Below are positions 11,901 to 23,847 of a stretch of DNA of 64,000 bases, piece after piece. The stretch is from Pelomyxa schiedti (Eukaryota > Evosea > Pelobiontida > Pelomyxidae). Under the pieces are notes generated by a model. It had not been told where the DNA came from. It did no database searches and saw only the letters and a program-made list of their open reading frames with translations. Both the position numbers and the translations under genes were made by a program. The stretch is taken from the NCBI GenBank assembly GCA_020536535.1, contig JAHLWZ010000849.1, positions 1 through 64,000 of the forward strand, given 5' to 3'. The first letter of the stretch is position 1, and each line of letters starts with the position of its first letter.

Positions 11901-13816
11901 GGGTACATCTCATGTCTTTATCAAGGAGTGTCTAAAGGCTTTACAAACAAATAGATCTCCCACTAAATACCACGTTCTGTTGGCGGGTTGCCCTACTCTC
12001 AGGATATGACACGGCCAGTTCTGACACTTTCTTCTTCACTACTAGAGCCCGAGATTGCACTTCCGTGGACTGCAACGGCCACGGCACTTGCATTGATTCT
12101 ACCCTAGAATGCAGTTGCTATTATGGGTGGAATGGTCCTTTCTGCACCGATCACTCAAGTTCTGAAGGAACCCACGGTGAGTAAGGGCAATCTTCTTTCA
12201 TTCAGTGAAAAATATGAAGGCAAGTCTGTGAATGCCATTGCTGTGGGCGTTGGCGTTTCAGGTGGCGCTGTTTGTCTCATCGCACTTCTGGTTGGTATGG
12301 CCTTATTGGCAGGACGCAGGCGTCGAGAAAAGCTCCCTGACTTCACTTCTCTCAAATTTACAAAAGGTTATTTCTCTCTGGGAGTAAATTTAGTTACCCA
12401 ACACACCCCAAAGTTGACGTACCTCCATTAAATGAAGCTGAACAAGTGTTATTGGCTGAGAAGACTAATGAAGTTTTGGCGGTATGAAGCACAGGCCGAG
12501 ATTTTACTTTTTCTCACATACAGTTTCAGTTCCTTTCGGATGCTGGAACCAGTCCTTTTGCTCCTGCAGATGCCTTATTACAACAAATTGAGATAACAGA
12601 ATCGGAAAATATATGCAAGTCCCTTGTTTATGCTTATACACAGGCTGGCAAAGGTTTTTGTATTTTTTTTTTGAAACACAAGTTGCTTACTGTGTAACTT
12701 CAGGACTTGATTTTGTATGCCACCTAGTAATGAAAGAGGTCGAATCATGTGATAAAGATATTGGTCTTTTCCGAAACAACAGCAATGCCACAAAGGTTTT
12801 CCTTTCGTCGAGTCTTCTACCATTGACATGGTCAGGCGTTTAAATTCTATTCCAAAATTGTTGGTATTGAGTATATGTACCGAACTCTAGCTGTTTTGTT
12901 TTATGGTATCCTCACCCCCCTCCGTTGGGTTCTGACTTTTATCACAGAGCTTAAAAAGAAACAAGCAGAAGAAACTGACAAGGTACGTTCCACATTTCTA
13001 AGCAATCATTAATCCTTGAAGGCTGGCTCAATTGAGTTATTTGAAACTCACCTGGAACTCGACCCTGAGAAGCTTGGTGATACAAGTGACGAAAACTTGA
13101 ATACCCTACTGTTGCAATTGATGTGCCAGAAATTTGTTACACAAATCTCTAAATCGGCTCCGCATCTCCCAGAGTAATTTACTATTAATTAATATCTTTT
13201 TCCTCTAATTTTTACCTAGTGACCTGAAAGCCATATGCCGTGTGATACACAGTTCTGTTGCCGAGAAATTCCCAGGCCGTGAGAACGTGGCACTCGGTGC
13301 CTTTTTGTTTCTCAGGTTGGTACTGAAAGTATGAAAATAATAACGTAACCAACAACGTCTCAGGTTTTTCAATACGGCCATTGCAATGCCGGAAGTGTTC
13401 GGGCTCCTTCCTGGTCAAAATTTATTTACATTTCAACATATACACTTATTTAGACTAGAATCCCCATCATCAGAATTCCGACATGAACTCACCATGGTTT
13501 GCAAAGTCTTGCAAGGCCTTGCAAACCAAGTTTTGTTTGGTAATAAGGAGGAGTTCATGGTTCCCCTCAACGGGTTCCTGGAGGATAACTTTGGCGTAAT
13601 CAACCGCTTCTATGCCAATATTCTCAAGGTTTGCCCTGTTTATGTACTTTGCACCGTTACTCACCTCCTCTTCTTCAGGACACACCCAGTACTGCCGCTC
13701 CCACACCTGTTGTGATCCCCTCACAATACTACGAATCAGCCATCGCATGCATAGCGACGCAACTGATCATCCAAGAAGGACTTCAGAAGCAGAAGCAGAA
13801 GAAACACAAGCAGTGA
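5931..13816 (+). CDS. Receptor-like RasGAP: beta-sandwich repeats, EGF, transmembrane helix, RasGAP domain
   Basis: ATG 5,931 (or 5,949) starts a basic segment and a hydrophobic signal sequence, VFTVIGALLAICTLRGAVSA. Then come roughly a dozen repeats of about 100 residues (about 6.2-12.0 kb). Each has a Trp-Gly...Cys motif (SDWGVPC, TNWGTVC) and an aromatic strand ending in (W/Y)xWKVxAxNG, typical of fibronectin III-like folds. A six-cysteine EGF module follows (CTSVDCNGHGTC..., about 12,055-12,155), then a transmembrane helix (about 12,230-12,310) with the stop-transfer sequence GRRRREK. The cytoplasmic part is a RasGAP domain: LFRNNSNATK carries the arginine finger (about 12,767), KFYSKIVGIEYMYRTL follows, and FLFLRFFNTAIAMPE is the FLR signature (about 13,300-13,400). 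The end is a Lys/Gln-rich tail. It should lower Ras-GTP beneath the plasma membrane; the ligand is unknown. Not every intron in the ectodomain could be resolved. Confidence 0.85.
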
Positions 13817-13934
13817 GCTGGAAGTTAGGTTGTATTCAATCACCCCTGTGTCAATTAGAATAGAAAAATTACTTTATCGGGCCGAATTTTCCTCTTTCTT
13901 GTCTTTTTTTTTTTTTTCTCATTTACTACAAAAC

Positions 13935-16091
13935 ATGACGGGGGAGCCACAGCCACTCACGTTAGCGGAGGAGTTCTTGTGCGATCTAGATGACGAGGAA
14001 GATGACGATGAGGGAGCGGGAGATCTTGGGCAGCCCCGGGAGGGATCAACCCGATTGGCTGACGACTCGGCGTCTATGGATGAGAAGTCCACCACCACCA
14101 CCACCACCGCCACCACTACTACGACGACAACGAGCAGCACTGTAAAGACCGAAGAGGGCGAAGGCGAAAGCGGGGCGGCCGAGGACGCGGCGGAAGAAAT
14201 GTTGGCTCAGAGGGATGCCAAGTCGATTGCCAAAATCTTGCATAGCGAAAAACTAACGGCACTGATGAAGGTGTGCCTGACTTATGTCACTTTCTCCTCT
14301 AACAAATACCTGCAAGCAAGTGGAGCATTATTCTATGATTGGGAGAGCTCCCACTTCTGGGCCTATTGTTGGCTCTATCGAGGACGACAAAGAATACCAA
14401 CTTATGCAACAAGCTAACAATATGGCAGTGGAGATATCAAACGAAATGGAGGTCTGTGACGTCATTATTCATCAATTTATGCGTGAATTTAATTTGTTAG
14501 ACAGGCTCTACACAAGTACGTGCGAGACCTCTATTCAGCCAGATTCCCTGAGCTAGAATCTCTCATTCCGCTACCTATTGACTATGCTCGCACAATCATA
14601 CGAATAGGAAATGAAATGGTATCCCAACTCGTTTCTTCACCTAATTTTTTTCTTAGTTTCTTGTAGGATATAACTCGTGTTGACCTGACGGACATCCTTC
14701 CCCCTCCTTTAATCATGGGTGTTGCTGTCAGTGGTAGTAGTACAAACACACAATCAAAGGTACTAGACCCAGAGACCCTCCAGCGAGTACTGGATGGGTG
14801 TCAGATGATAATTCGACTGGATGCCATCAAGCAGAGGGTAAGATTGCTTTGCAGAGCTACTGACTCAATATTTTGCAGATCTTGGACTATGTCGAAAGTA
14901 GAATGCTGTTTATTGCCCCAAATGTAACTGCTATTGTGGGTAGTACTATAGCAGCCAAGATTATGGGTGCTGCTGGTGGACTTAATGCTCTTGCCAGACT
15001 CCCTGCAAGCACAATACAGGTTTCATTTGGCTTCTTAGATATTCCTGCTAATAGGAGCAAAGATTCTTGGGCAAAAGAGGTCCAATCTCACTGGTTTTGC
15101 TGCATCCCATTTCAGGTTGCACACCGGCTATATATATGATTGTGACATCATCAAGAAGACACCAATTGATCTGAGAATGAGAGCATGTCGGCTTATTGCT
15201 GGAAGGCATGTACACTTCCACTTCTATTTCTCATCTAATCATTCAAAGGCTAACGCTTGCTGTTCGAGTAGATAACACCAATGACGCGGCTGCAGGTAAG
15301 CAACCGAAATATATTACTCTTACCTTCTTTTGAAAGTCACTGGTGAAATTGGTCGCAAGTTGCACGACTTTATTGTGAAGCGAATTGAAGTATGGCAAGA
15401 ACCCCCACCAACAAAACAGGTCAAGCCCTTGGCGGCTCCAGATGATAAACCAAAGAAGAGACGTGGAGGAAAAAGGTATTTCTTGTGTCTTTTCTTTTCC
15501 TTGTGTTTGTAGGGATGGGGGGGACGGCTGCTGTACTCGGTAAACAATCCACTAATAGAGACTGGCTCCAGAGTTCGCAAATTGAAAGAGAGATTTGCTG
15601 TCACTGAAGTAAGAAAGCAAGCTAATAGGATTCCTTTTGGTGGTGTGGAAGAGACATTCAGGGAGAGCGGCAAAGGATTCGGAATGCTGGGGCTCTCTGG
15701 TAGTGGCAAGGTATCATGCAACTCTAATTTCCTGGATACCAACTGTCACTTACTAGTTACGCATCTCTGCAACCGACAAAGGCATAATAAAGAAGAACCG
15801 CAAGGATCGTACGTCAGGAGGCTCTGCGTCCACTGCCGGTGGAATTCGATCTGTAGTCAGTGGCTTCCGGTCGTCTGCCAGTGGATTCTCCAGCAGTCTT
15901 TCATTCACTCCAGTACAGGGAATAGAATTAGTGAACCCCAGTCTTGCTAGAGGCCCCATGCCCCCTCCATCGACAATCCCATCCTCTAAAGAGTGTGTAC
16001 ATTTTCCCTTCTAAAATCCAGTCTCACCTCCATTTTCTACAGCTACTTTGCCGACACAGCCTCCTTCGTTGCCCCCAAGAAGAACACTTGA
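13935..16091 (+). CDS. PRPF31: U4/U6 small nuclear ribonucleoprotein PRP31
   Basis: The product is the spliceosomal PRP31, which binds the U4 snRNA 5' stem-loop with the 15.5K protein and holds U4/U6 to U5 in the tri-snRNP. After an acidic N-terminus and a Thr run come the Nosic/Nop-domain motifs: VEISNEMEV, RLYTKYVRDLY-type helices, ILDYVESRMLFIAPN, VGSTIAAKIMGAAGG. The Nop core continues as SNLTGFAASHFRLHTGYIY and RACRLIAGR. The C-terminal PRP31 region has EVWQEPPPTKQVKPL, KKRRGGKR and EVRKQANRIPFGG. At least eight short introns are present, including one of 19 nt at 15,020-15,038. The start at 13,935 is the first ATG of the frame, 118 nt after the RasGAP receptor stop. Order and motifs are complete, so function should be conserved. 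Confidence 0.97.
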
Positions 16092-16295
16092 CACATCATA
16101 CCTCGGCTCGTCGTCTTTTTTTTTCTACCTAAAAAATAATAGATTGTTCTATAGGTTCTTCGTCTAACCGGCTCGTCCATCGAATCTTTTTTCATGCAAC
16201 AAACAAAACTGAAAAATAAAAAAAAAATAAAAAAAAGGGTGGTAGAGACACCAACACACACCATCGACACCGAACAGTTACGCCCATAATTCAAT

Positions 16296-18273
16296 ATGGA
16301 GGTCGAGGCGAGGGGCATAAATATGTGGCTTTTGGGGATGCCGATCAAGGGCTTTGTCATCACATACTTCGTGGCCGCCCTGTTGTTTGCTGGTTCAATT
16401 TTGATCGGCGGTGCCTTGGGTACTTTTCCTGCTTTTTTCCTTTTTTCCCATTGGCTTGTAGTCGTGACACCTCCCCCCCTTTTTTTTCCTTTTTCCTTCT
16501 TTCTTTTTCCCCTCCTTTGTGTTGGGTGCATATATTTAGGACCTGATGTATGGACACGATATGTTGACACGGCTTGGAAGTGCGGTACAAGCTCACCGAT
16601 TGTCTTTGATCCCTCGAATTGCACTGGTGTTGATCTCAGTGTTCCTGGCTCTGTGTATCAGTATACTCTGAGTGACATGGGCCAATTGAATCAAGAGATA
16701 GACCTATATATTAAACTTGTAATTTCCTATCGTGTGTGTTTGAGTGAACCAACGGATGGTTACCAGAGTAATTTGAGAGCTGACACTGGAATTGAGCGCG
16801 ATGTGTACTTTAATATCAGCATTATTGGAGCCAATGAACCAGGGAATTGGGAATCTGTGACCAAAGATACTCTTACTCACCGAGTGATCAGCTGTGACCG
16901 GGTACCTATAATTAAGACCAAACTTTATTTCCCAATGACCCATTAGGGATCCTACTGGTGCGATCGTGTCATTTTGGCCAGTGTACCCTTTGTGCACTTC
17001 ACCAGATACCAGTATTATATATCAGCATATCTTACTGAGGAGTACTTTGGTGATGCCGAATTCACTGTACTCTCTATCTCCAGTGAGAGCCCACTAACTT
17101 TCAACCCCAGTTCGAATTTGTAAATGCCTCAAACACTGAGTTTGAATTGTGGTGGAGATTCACATTTTTGGGTCTGACCTTTTTTGCTATATGCCTATTT
17201 TCTTGGTTTATTCGCAAGCTCAAATTGCCAAATTGGGCTATTGAACAAAAGTACATTTTCACTCATTTCAGCGGCCAAGTATTCACTAAATGAAGGTGGA
17301 CATCAATACTCCTCTTCGCCCTTGTTGGCTATAATAGTATGCCATTTCCCATTGAAAAACTAAACTCACCAATTCGGCTCAGATCCTGCTTTTCCACTTT
17401 TCTTGCTTTTTGATGGCTGGTTCCCTATCTTCATAAATCAAGTTTTGACGACGATATTTTACGCCGTCCTACTGCTTTACTGGCTGGTTACATTTGATGG
17501 AATTCGTAAGGTTAAAAGAGTCCTGCATCCATCAAAGCTCATCATCCAAAGGAGTCACAAAAAATGTCGGCTCTTAAGTTCTATCTCCCGAAGTTTATAT
17601 ATGTTGGTGTATGCTGGGCACTCATCGTTTTAGTTCTCACTTGGAATCAAATGCACAAAATCGATGACCCAACCCACTCTTACACAACTGACATTGGAGG
17701 ATATATGGTGAAACCACAGTAACTTCGCAGCTTCTTCTAACCTGTTTTGAAAGTTCTTTGCTATTGGGGCTCTCATACTCATCCTGATTTATGTTGCCTG
17801 GGTGGGCTATGTAATATTCCGTGCGTTTGTGGAAAGCAGCGGCGCACTATTCCTAAGAACACGAATCCGGTTCTTTGGAGGATTTACCATTTTTGTCATG
17901 ATCCTGTTCTCGTTCCTGCTTGTCATAACATTCTACTCGCACCCCAGCATTGAGAACAATGCTGCGAAATTTTTGACTACCATAGCTCTTGCCAACATCT
18001 ATGTATGGGTGCTGGTTGTAATGTTCCTCCCGGTTAAAGATGCCAGTTACGATTCCCTTCCTTCACATTCCAACAACAAAAACAAACCAACCAACACAAA
18101 TACCGGTGCTCATTCCAACAACAGTTGAAAACCAAGACGTGAGGAAGGATATCGCCATGACACACATTGAGGGAGAGACACACAGTGAATTCCCAAATGA
18201 AGAGTTCCCTGCCGCCAACACAGGCGATGAAGAGAGCCAGAAGAAGAAAGTTCAACTCAACCTCAAATCATAA
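16296..18273 (+). CDS. Wntless/TMEM181-like GOST-family membrane protein
   Basis: The protein opens with a transmembrane segment (GFVITYFVAALLFAGSILI), followed after a 120-nt intron by a lumenal domain (VWTRYVDTAWKCG, YQYTLSDMGQLNQEIDLYIK). A pair of short Cys-containing strands (ISCDR, YWCDRVILASVPFVHFTRYQY) precedes a seven-helix region (about 17,140-18,040). The helices include WWRFTFLGLTFFAICLFSW, PIFINQVLTTIFYAVLLLYW, a long helix near 17,760-17,830 and FFGGFTIFVMILFSFLLVI. This layout matches Wntless and TMEM181, the GOST group of Golgi/endosomal cargo receptors; there is no reason to expect Wnt ligands here. The C-terminal tail is hydrophilic. I join it through a 19-nt intron (18,106-18,124) to a stop at 18,273; without that intron the stop is 18,128. 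Confidence 0.72.
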
Positions 18274-18396
18274 CCCCAGACCAACCACCCTTGTTAGTTA
18301 GACGTTTTTTTGAAATAAAAAATCTTTTTTTTTCATAAATTATGCTATTAGTATACGGCTGGTGTTGTTAAGGGGGAGACAAAAAGATAAAGTGTA

Positions 18397-21281
18397 TCAA
18401 GTAAAGTCCACAACTGGGGGAGGGGATGTGGCTGCGGTTGTTGTTCGTGAGGATGCGGAGGTGGATGAGCGGAGGTCAGTTGAAAGGGACAATTTGTCTG
18501 CAGAAGCTATGTTCCGCCGTCCTCTAGTCGTGAATGAATCATCCACTTTGAGAAAGTCTTGCTGGATGCAGTGCTCGTCGAGGATGGCGAGTGCTGCCCC
18601 GTACTGCTCCATGCAGGCTTCGGTTTCATGCTGGGAAATGCTCTCGGTTGCTGCTGCATAGTCCCTTTTCTTTAAGGAAGCTTTGAGTCCGGCCATTATC
18701 TCTTCCGCCCTGCTCTCGTCTGGGGTAGCCTCTCCTTTTTTTGCAACAAGGTGGTACACGTGCGTGATCCTGGTACGATAGCCCCGCAGTACAACAGCAT
18801 CCAGCCAAACACAGACAAAAGAGGATTTCACTGCCTTGTAGATTTGCCCACTAATCAGTGGTGAAACTCCGTATACCTTACCTGCCTGTTCCAGTCTTGC
18901 CGAAAGGTTAGCCACATTTCCACATACTGAATGTATTTTTTGTGGTGTTAGTGGTCTCGATCTAGTCAGTGCGGAAGGTTTACCAGTGTAGTTAATTCTT
19001 TGCTCGTACCCAATATTGCCAACTAGCAGGTTTCCGGAGTGTATACCAACTCTGGTTTTCAACTGGGAGTAGTGTTGAGCAGGAAGCTTAATTGAGATGA
19101 AATTTACTTGGGGATATTTCGAAGGGAATGATGCATTAAGGGAAGCAAGGGCAGAACCAAATTCAATTGCGCTCATGCATGCTTCTATTTCAGAGGTTTC
19201 TAAGGGTTCCGGCGCTCCCCAAATTGCCATGATGCAGTCCCTTGATGAACATTATATTACCTCTTGAATGTTTAAAACTTTACCCTATGTATTTATCAAT
19301 ACACCCAGAGTGTTTCATTATAACATCGGAGAAGCAGCCAAACCAACTCTTCAAAATTTCTGCAACCACCCCTTTCGAGTAGCTCTCTGAAATTCCAGAG
19401 AAGCCCTGAGCACTGTAAGTTGATATACATACTAACCACACTGCAAACCTGAATGTCGCAAAACATAATCGTGAGGTGGGCCGGTTTCATTGTAAGTAGA
19501 TCAGTAACATTGCTGGTGAGAATTTCCTTAACAAGAGGCTTTGGCACGTATTTCGTCATCATGGCAACTCCTGCGACAGTTTAGTACGAAGCTTGCCAGA
19601 GCACATTTGATACCAGTTCTTAAGCTCGAAAATGTATTGATGATGCCATTAATCTCGGATACCCTTGATAATTGTGGAGCCAAAGAAAAATCCAGCCCAA
19701 CAACTGCCTTCATGGCTTGGTTCACTGAACTCAGTGGCTTGCTCACTTGATAATTGACCAGCACCACTGTGAGAGCCACAAACACTATTGTCATGATTAT
19801 ACTGACGACTGGAAATTTCCAGTCAGCGTTGTCAAAGACAGGTTGATCAATGACTATTATCACCCAGTCTAAGCCGGGTCGCGATAGGGGCACAGCAGTA
19901 GCAAAAACTTGAGAAATTTAAAGGTAAGAATCAAAGCAGGAAAGTGAACCGGTGGGCGTCATCCATTGTGCAAAGCCGTTCTTTGATGCGTTAAGCCAGG
20001 TGCCATAACGACGCACTACTATTTCATTAGCCTCCTTAACTTTGGGAAGTTCAATGTCGGAAATGTCGATTGGAATTTCAAATCCCTCCGTTGTTAGCTT
20101 GCTAAGGGCTATGGAGCTATCTGTCGTGCCGTACACGCTCTGGTCTGAGTCGGCGAGAAGAACTATTGCCGTTTCCATACTGAAAGACTGGGGAAAACTT
20201 GTCAGTGATATTAGTGAAGTACTGTTCACACACATGGAGAACTCGATCTGTCATGCTCAAAGAAAAATCCACTCCAACAACGCCGATGAATTCGTTGTCT
20301 TGAAACGCTGCATGAGAAAAAGAAACTAAGGTCCCATCTTGATATATGTAAGGTTCTGTCCAGCTCTTAGAGTCCTCTTGGGAAAATTTAGTGAATAATT
20401 GAGTGAGTGGATTGTCTTACTCTCTGGACTTAGTATTGTGTACCACTCCCCCTCAGTGTTGTTGACTGGGGTGACGGTATCAATAAGTGATATTACATGA
20501 CCAAGTCCATCAATTTTGTAGCGGTACTGAGTACCATCTTTCCACCACCAACTACCAAAGCCCACCTGGACAAACCATCAGGATAAAAACTGAAGCACAG
20601 TGTGGCATACACTATCGACCCAGGTACCATACAATCCCTGTGGGTGGTAAGGAAATTAGGAAAACTTTATTTCAAACTTACCCCCTGTTTTGTTGTCAGC
20701 CACACAGATGTTGAAATATTGAACCCCCTCAAAAAATCGAGGCTTACACCTATTGTGTAGTTCAAGTTGTCCATGTTCAGGGTCTTTTTCCCACTTGTGA
20801 GTTAGTTCTAGAAAATGTAACTTACACTAAAACCTTTGACTCAAACATCTGTGCAAAACTTCGAGTCATTGTCTCTGCTTCCATGAAGGTATTGAGAACT
20901 CCGGTGTAAACACCCGTGATGCTTGACTTAGACAATTCGCCAGATGATTGCCGGACTTGTTGGTTGTATGTTACAGCTTGCTGTACAACAATTATTACTT
21001 CTGGAGTGGAACGAACGTTACCATGACAATTGCCACACAGGTAGGTGCCCAAACAGCAACACAGATCTACCATAATCAGTAAAGAAAAAAAAGATGTGCC
21101 AACAAACCACAAATATTAGTATACAACTCAGAGGCACACTCCTCCTCTTGGGATCTAGATTCACAATAGCGTTATTGCATATTCTACCGCCCCAACACAA
21201 CAATACTAATACTGTATAAAAACCTACCAACACCAAAAAAACTCAGAGACCAACCGGGAATTGATGCCTCCTCTTTGTCAT
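18397..21281 (-). CDS. Receptor adenylyl cyclase: dCache sensor, HAMP-like linker, class III cyclase
   Basis: ATG 21,281 is followed by a first transmembrane segment (about 21,130-21,010, split by an intron), then an extracellular region of about 350 residues. It contains WYTILSPESKTIHSL and a GVVGVDFSL-type strand, characteristic of double-Cache sensors. The second transmembrane helix (VVSIIMTIVFVALTVVLVN, about 19,800) leads into a HAMP-like linker. The class III catalytic domain has both metal aspartates (MFCDIQGFSGIS and KYIGDCIMAIWGAPEP), TRVGIHSGNLLVGNIG, and NYTVCGNVANLSARLEQ. The lysine in DKYIGD plus a threonine at the second base-recognition position is the pair seen in soluble and cyanobacterial adenylyl cyclases, supporting cAMP rather than cGMP synthesis. 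Asn and Arg of the transition-state motif (NLSAR) are present. It faces the GOST gene tail to tail, with 123 nt between stops. Confidence 0.9.
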
Positions 21282-21804
21282 TTTCGTCCACTGGGCGCAC
21301 AGCCGAACTCCTTCTCGTTGGCATTGCGATTATTGGCCGTAGTAAATCCTAGGATTTTCGTTGGGTACAATTTGGATTGTTTTTTCCTTGGTCTTTGTCG
21401 GTAAGGCGTTTTGGCACATTGATCTAAGGTCCGTTTTATTCGGCGTTGTTGATCATGGGGCTTTCTCGGAGAAGAGATTATGCACCTTAAGAGGAGAAAA
21501 ATGCCTTCCGTTACTGGCAACATTCGAATGTCTTGTATGGCATGGTGCGAAAGATTGATCATTTTGTACACTTTGTACATTTCATTTTGGCTGTTATGGA
21601 ATGGAGTTCAGCTGAGGACCATTCTTCCTCTTTGAATCACAAGGCAATCTGAGGAACTACAGCGCACTATCTTGGTGCCCTTGTTCTCTGGTGATGTGCT
21701 TCTTGTTCTTTCAGTTTCTGCGGCATGAGCTGCTAAAACAGCTCCACGGCAAAAAGTTTGTTCCTGTGGTGTATTGTTGGGGTTTTTTAATAGTTTATTT
21801 ACTC
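21282..21804. other. Spacer between cyclase start and cyclin stop
   Basis: About 520 nt between two minus-strand genes. It must hold the cyclase promoter and the cyclin Y-like 3' end. Short open frames occur on both strands but none shows homology, a domain or matching splice sites that I can recognise. Confidence 0.6.
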
Positions 21805-23250
21805 ATCTAGGGGTTTCGGATGTGTGATAACTGCATGAACATACAAGTTTGTTTTCCCCGGCTGTTGACAATGGCTTCAGGGGGAAATATTCACTGGAAT
21901 ACTTGCGAATTCTTGTATACAACTCAACATATCTTGTTTTATGTCTAGAAGTTTAGACGAGAAGATTGTGTGGACCTGGAGCGACTGACCCCCACGGAAA
22001 AGTGCATTAAGTTGAGAAATTCCATCTCGAGGAGATTTAACCCTTCAACTGTGAGCAGGTCAAATGCGGGTAGGTAATCAGCCTTGAAATTTTTGTTCAG
22101 GGTTACAAAAGTATTTTGGAAAACGCACATTCCAGATGGCATGGTCTTCCCAAACCTACAGTTTCAATCAACGAGGATTTCATAGAATGAAATTATTACT
22201 TTGGATGCCACCATAATACAAGAAAGGGTCAGTCTACTCCACGTTTCAGCACACAAGGCGCATCCACCATTAAAAAGGGATTCAACATAACTCTGCATCA
22301 GTTAACAACATTGTACATATATTTACGCAATACCAGTGACATTATGGCCACTTCTGGGTCCAGCTGAGGTTTAGGTTAAGGTTGTTGGCATAAAGAGTAG
22401 TAACTGCATACAGTCATTGCCCGGAACACAGTTTTGTAGAAGCTGTGGATTTCTTCTGCAGTTGGTTCCCTTGTAGGCTCTCCGCAACTCTGATTACTTT
22501 TTACATTTAATTTCTTAAATAAGAGTGTTCAGCATACGATAATGGTCAGGGGGTGTTCAATTTCTGAGAATATTGGGTGTACAATTTTTTCTGGGGTATT
22601 TATTTTCAACAGGGAGAGGAGCTCCATAGAAACACTGCATAAAATGTCAGGCAATCGAGTAAAATCCAAAATTACCAGCGCAAAAGTTCGTCCAAATCAG
22701 GAGTCGTGAGAACTGTTTTACAGTACAAAGAACTTGTTGAGTTGGACAACGACGTCCTTCTTACTCTTGTAATAGTCCTAGTTGCCTCAGCTCCAGCAGA
22801 TAAAAAAAAAAAAAAATACGTGGTTTCCGTAGTAGTCGTGGGAGACGAATGAGCACTACCACTACAAGGTGGAACATGGTCTATAATGTAATTTTCAGCC
22901 TGTGAGAAGTAGAGGAATCCAAAAGGGAATAACTACTTTCCAAGGGGGTTTCTTCCACAATTGGTACTGTCTCCGCCAATGCTGTTCGCCTCGTTGTTGA
23001 TGCCATTCCCCTGATTTTGCTTTTTTTTTTTTTTTCTGAATCTTTTTCCTCCGAACTTATTCCTTATGGGAAGATTCGTCTGGCTTGAAATACGCCGAAA
23101 TGCAGTGGGTGATAATATCGACTTCAGCCCTGGGGGGAAAGTTGTAGTTTGCAGGAGGTTTTTCAACACGTCCAGCCCTGTTTTTCTATGGTCGTTTACT
23201 TGCTTGAATTTTGGTGAACGAACAATTGTTGTGGCCGGACCAGCACAATG
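21805..23250 (-). CDS. Cyclin Y-like (PHO80/CCNY family) protein
   Basis: The gene is so interrupted that no long open frame shows it, but the exons join into a clear cyclin. In order (minus strand): a basic N-terminal part (about 23,250-22,930), a segment ending IEHPLTII (about 22,550), SCGEPTREPTAEEIHSFYK and VFRAMT, LDPEVAIMSLVLRKYMYNV (about 22,330), ETWSRLTLSCIMVASK (about 22,220), VWEDHAIWNVRFP (about 22,140), LTVEGLNLLEMEFLNLMHF (about 22,030), and a tail with YFPLKPLST ending at TGA 21,805. The 'LLASKVWDD.AVWNVDF' and 'LE.EFL.LL.F' motifs are hallmarks of cyclin Y and PHO80/cyclin-U proteins, which activate PCTAIRE/PFTAIRE-type CDKs. A Cys-rich stretch upstream (near 23,270) may be the true N-terminus, as CCNY begins with a lipidated Cys pair. 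The start codon is not resolved. Confidence 0.83.
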
Positions 23251-23847
23251 AGTATGGCGGGTATCACTTTGGGCACCACAGCAACACGAAAATCAAAGGA
23301 AGCGAGATATTAAAAAACGGTTTTTTTTTTTTTTTCAATGCTCACTGAAAAGTGAGGCTACAAAAATTGGGACTGGCCAGTGGCCTGAGTCCACGAGGCA
23401 TTGGAGTTAGTTTGCAATCAGCAAAAAATCTACGCCATCCCTTACGGTCATCAGCTGTAGAAATACCCCAAGCGCAAGAACTGAGATTTTCTCTTAAAGA
23501 CCCCTCGCATTTTGTCCGGCTCCCGCGGTCCCAATTGTGGGTATAGGATGTCCCACAATGACGCAGTTCCGGGTCAGCGACGTTATTCGCAGAGTCCGTG
23601 GAGTATTTTCTTCAACAATGAAAACAAAAAAACCAGGGTGAGCACCTAGCTACCTTCCGGGCCTTTACTGGTCCGGTTCATCGGTGCTCCCCTTACTTTT
23701 TTCTTGGAGTCTCTGCCTCATTGCAGTTCTCCTTTTTATTAAAAAAACAAACAACAACTACATACCGTTTCCTTGGAGCTCGTTTCGCTAAACTTTAATT
23801 GTTCCCTTCAGTTCCACATCATTCAATCAATTTAAAAAGATGGGGTT
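23251..23847. other. Spacer, possibly with the cyclin 5' end
   Basis: This stretch lies between the visible cyclin coding exons and the stop of the next minus-strand gene. It includes long T/A runs near 23,320 and 23,740. An ATG on the minus strand at 23,510 could begin a first cyclin exon, but I could not find a convincing join. I see no other gene. Confidence 0.4.

Noticed and set aside
22800-23340. Poly(A)/poly(T) runs near 22,803, 23,020 and 23,322 as retroelement tails
   Set aside because: No adjoining element body or target duplication; such runs are common in introns and spacers here.
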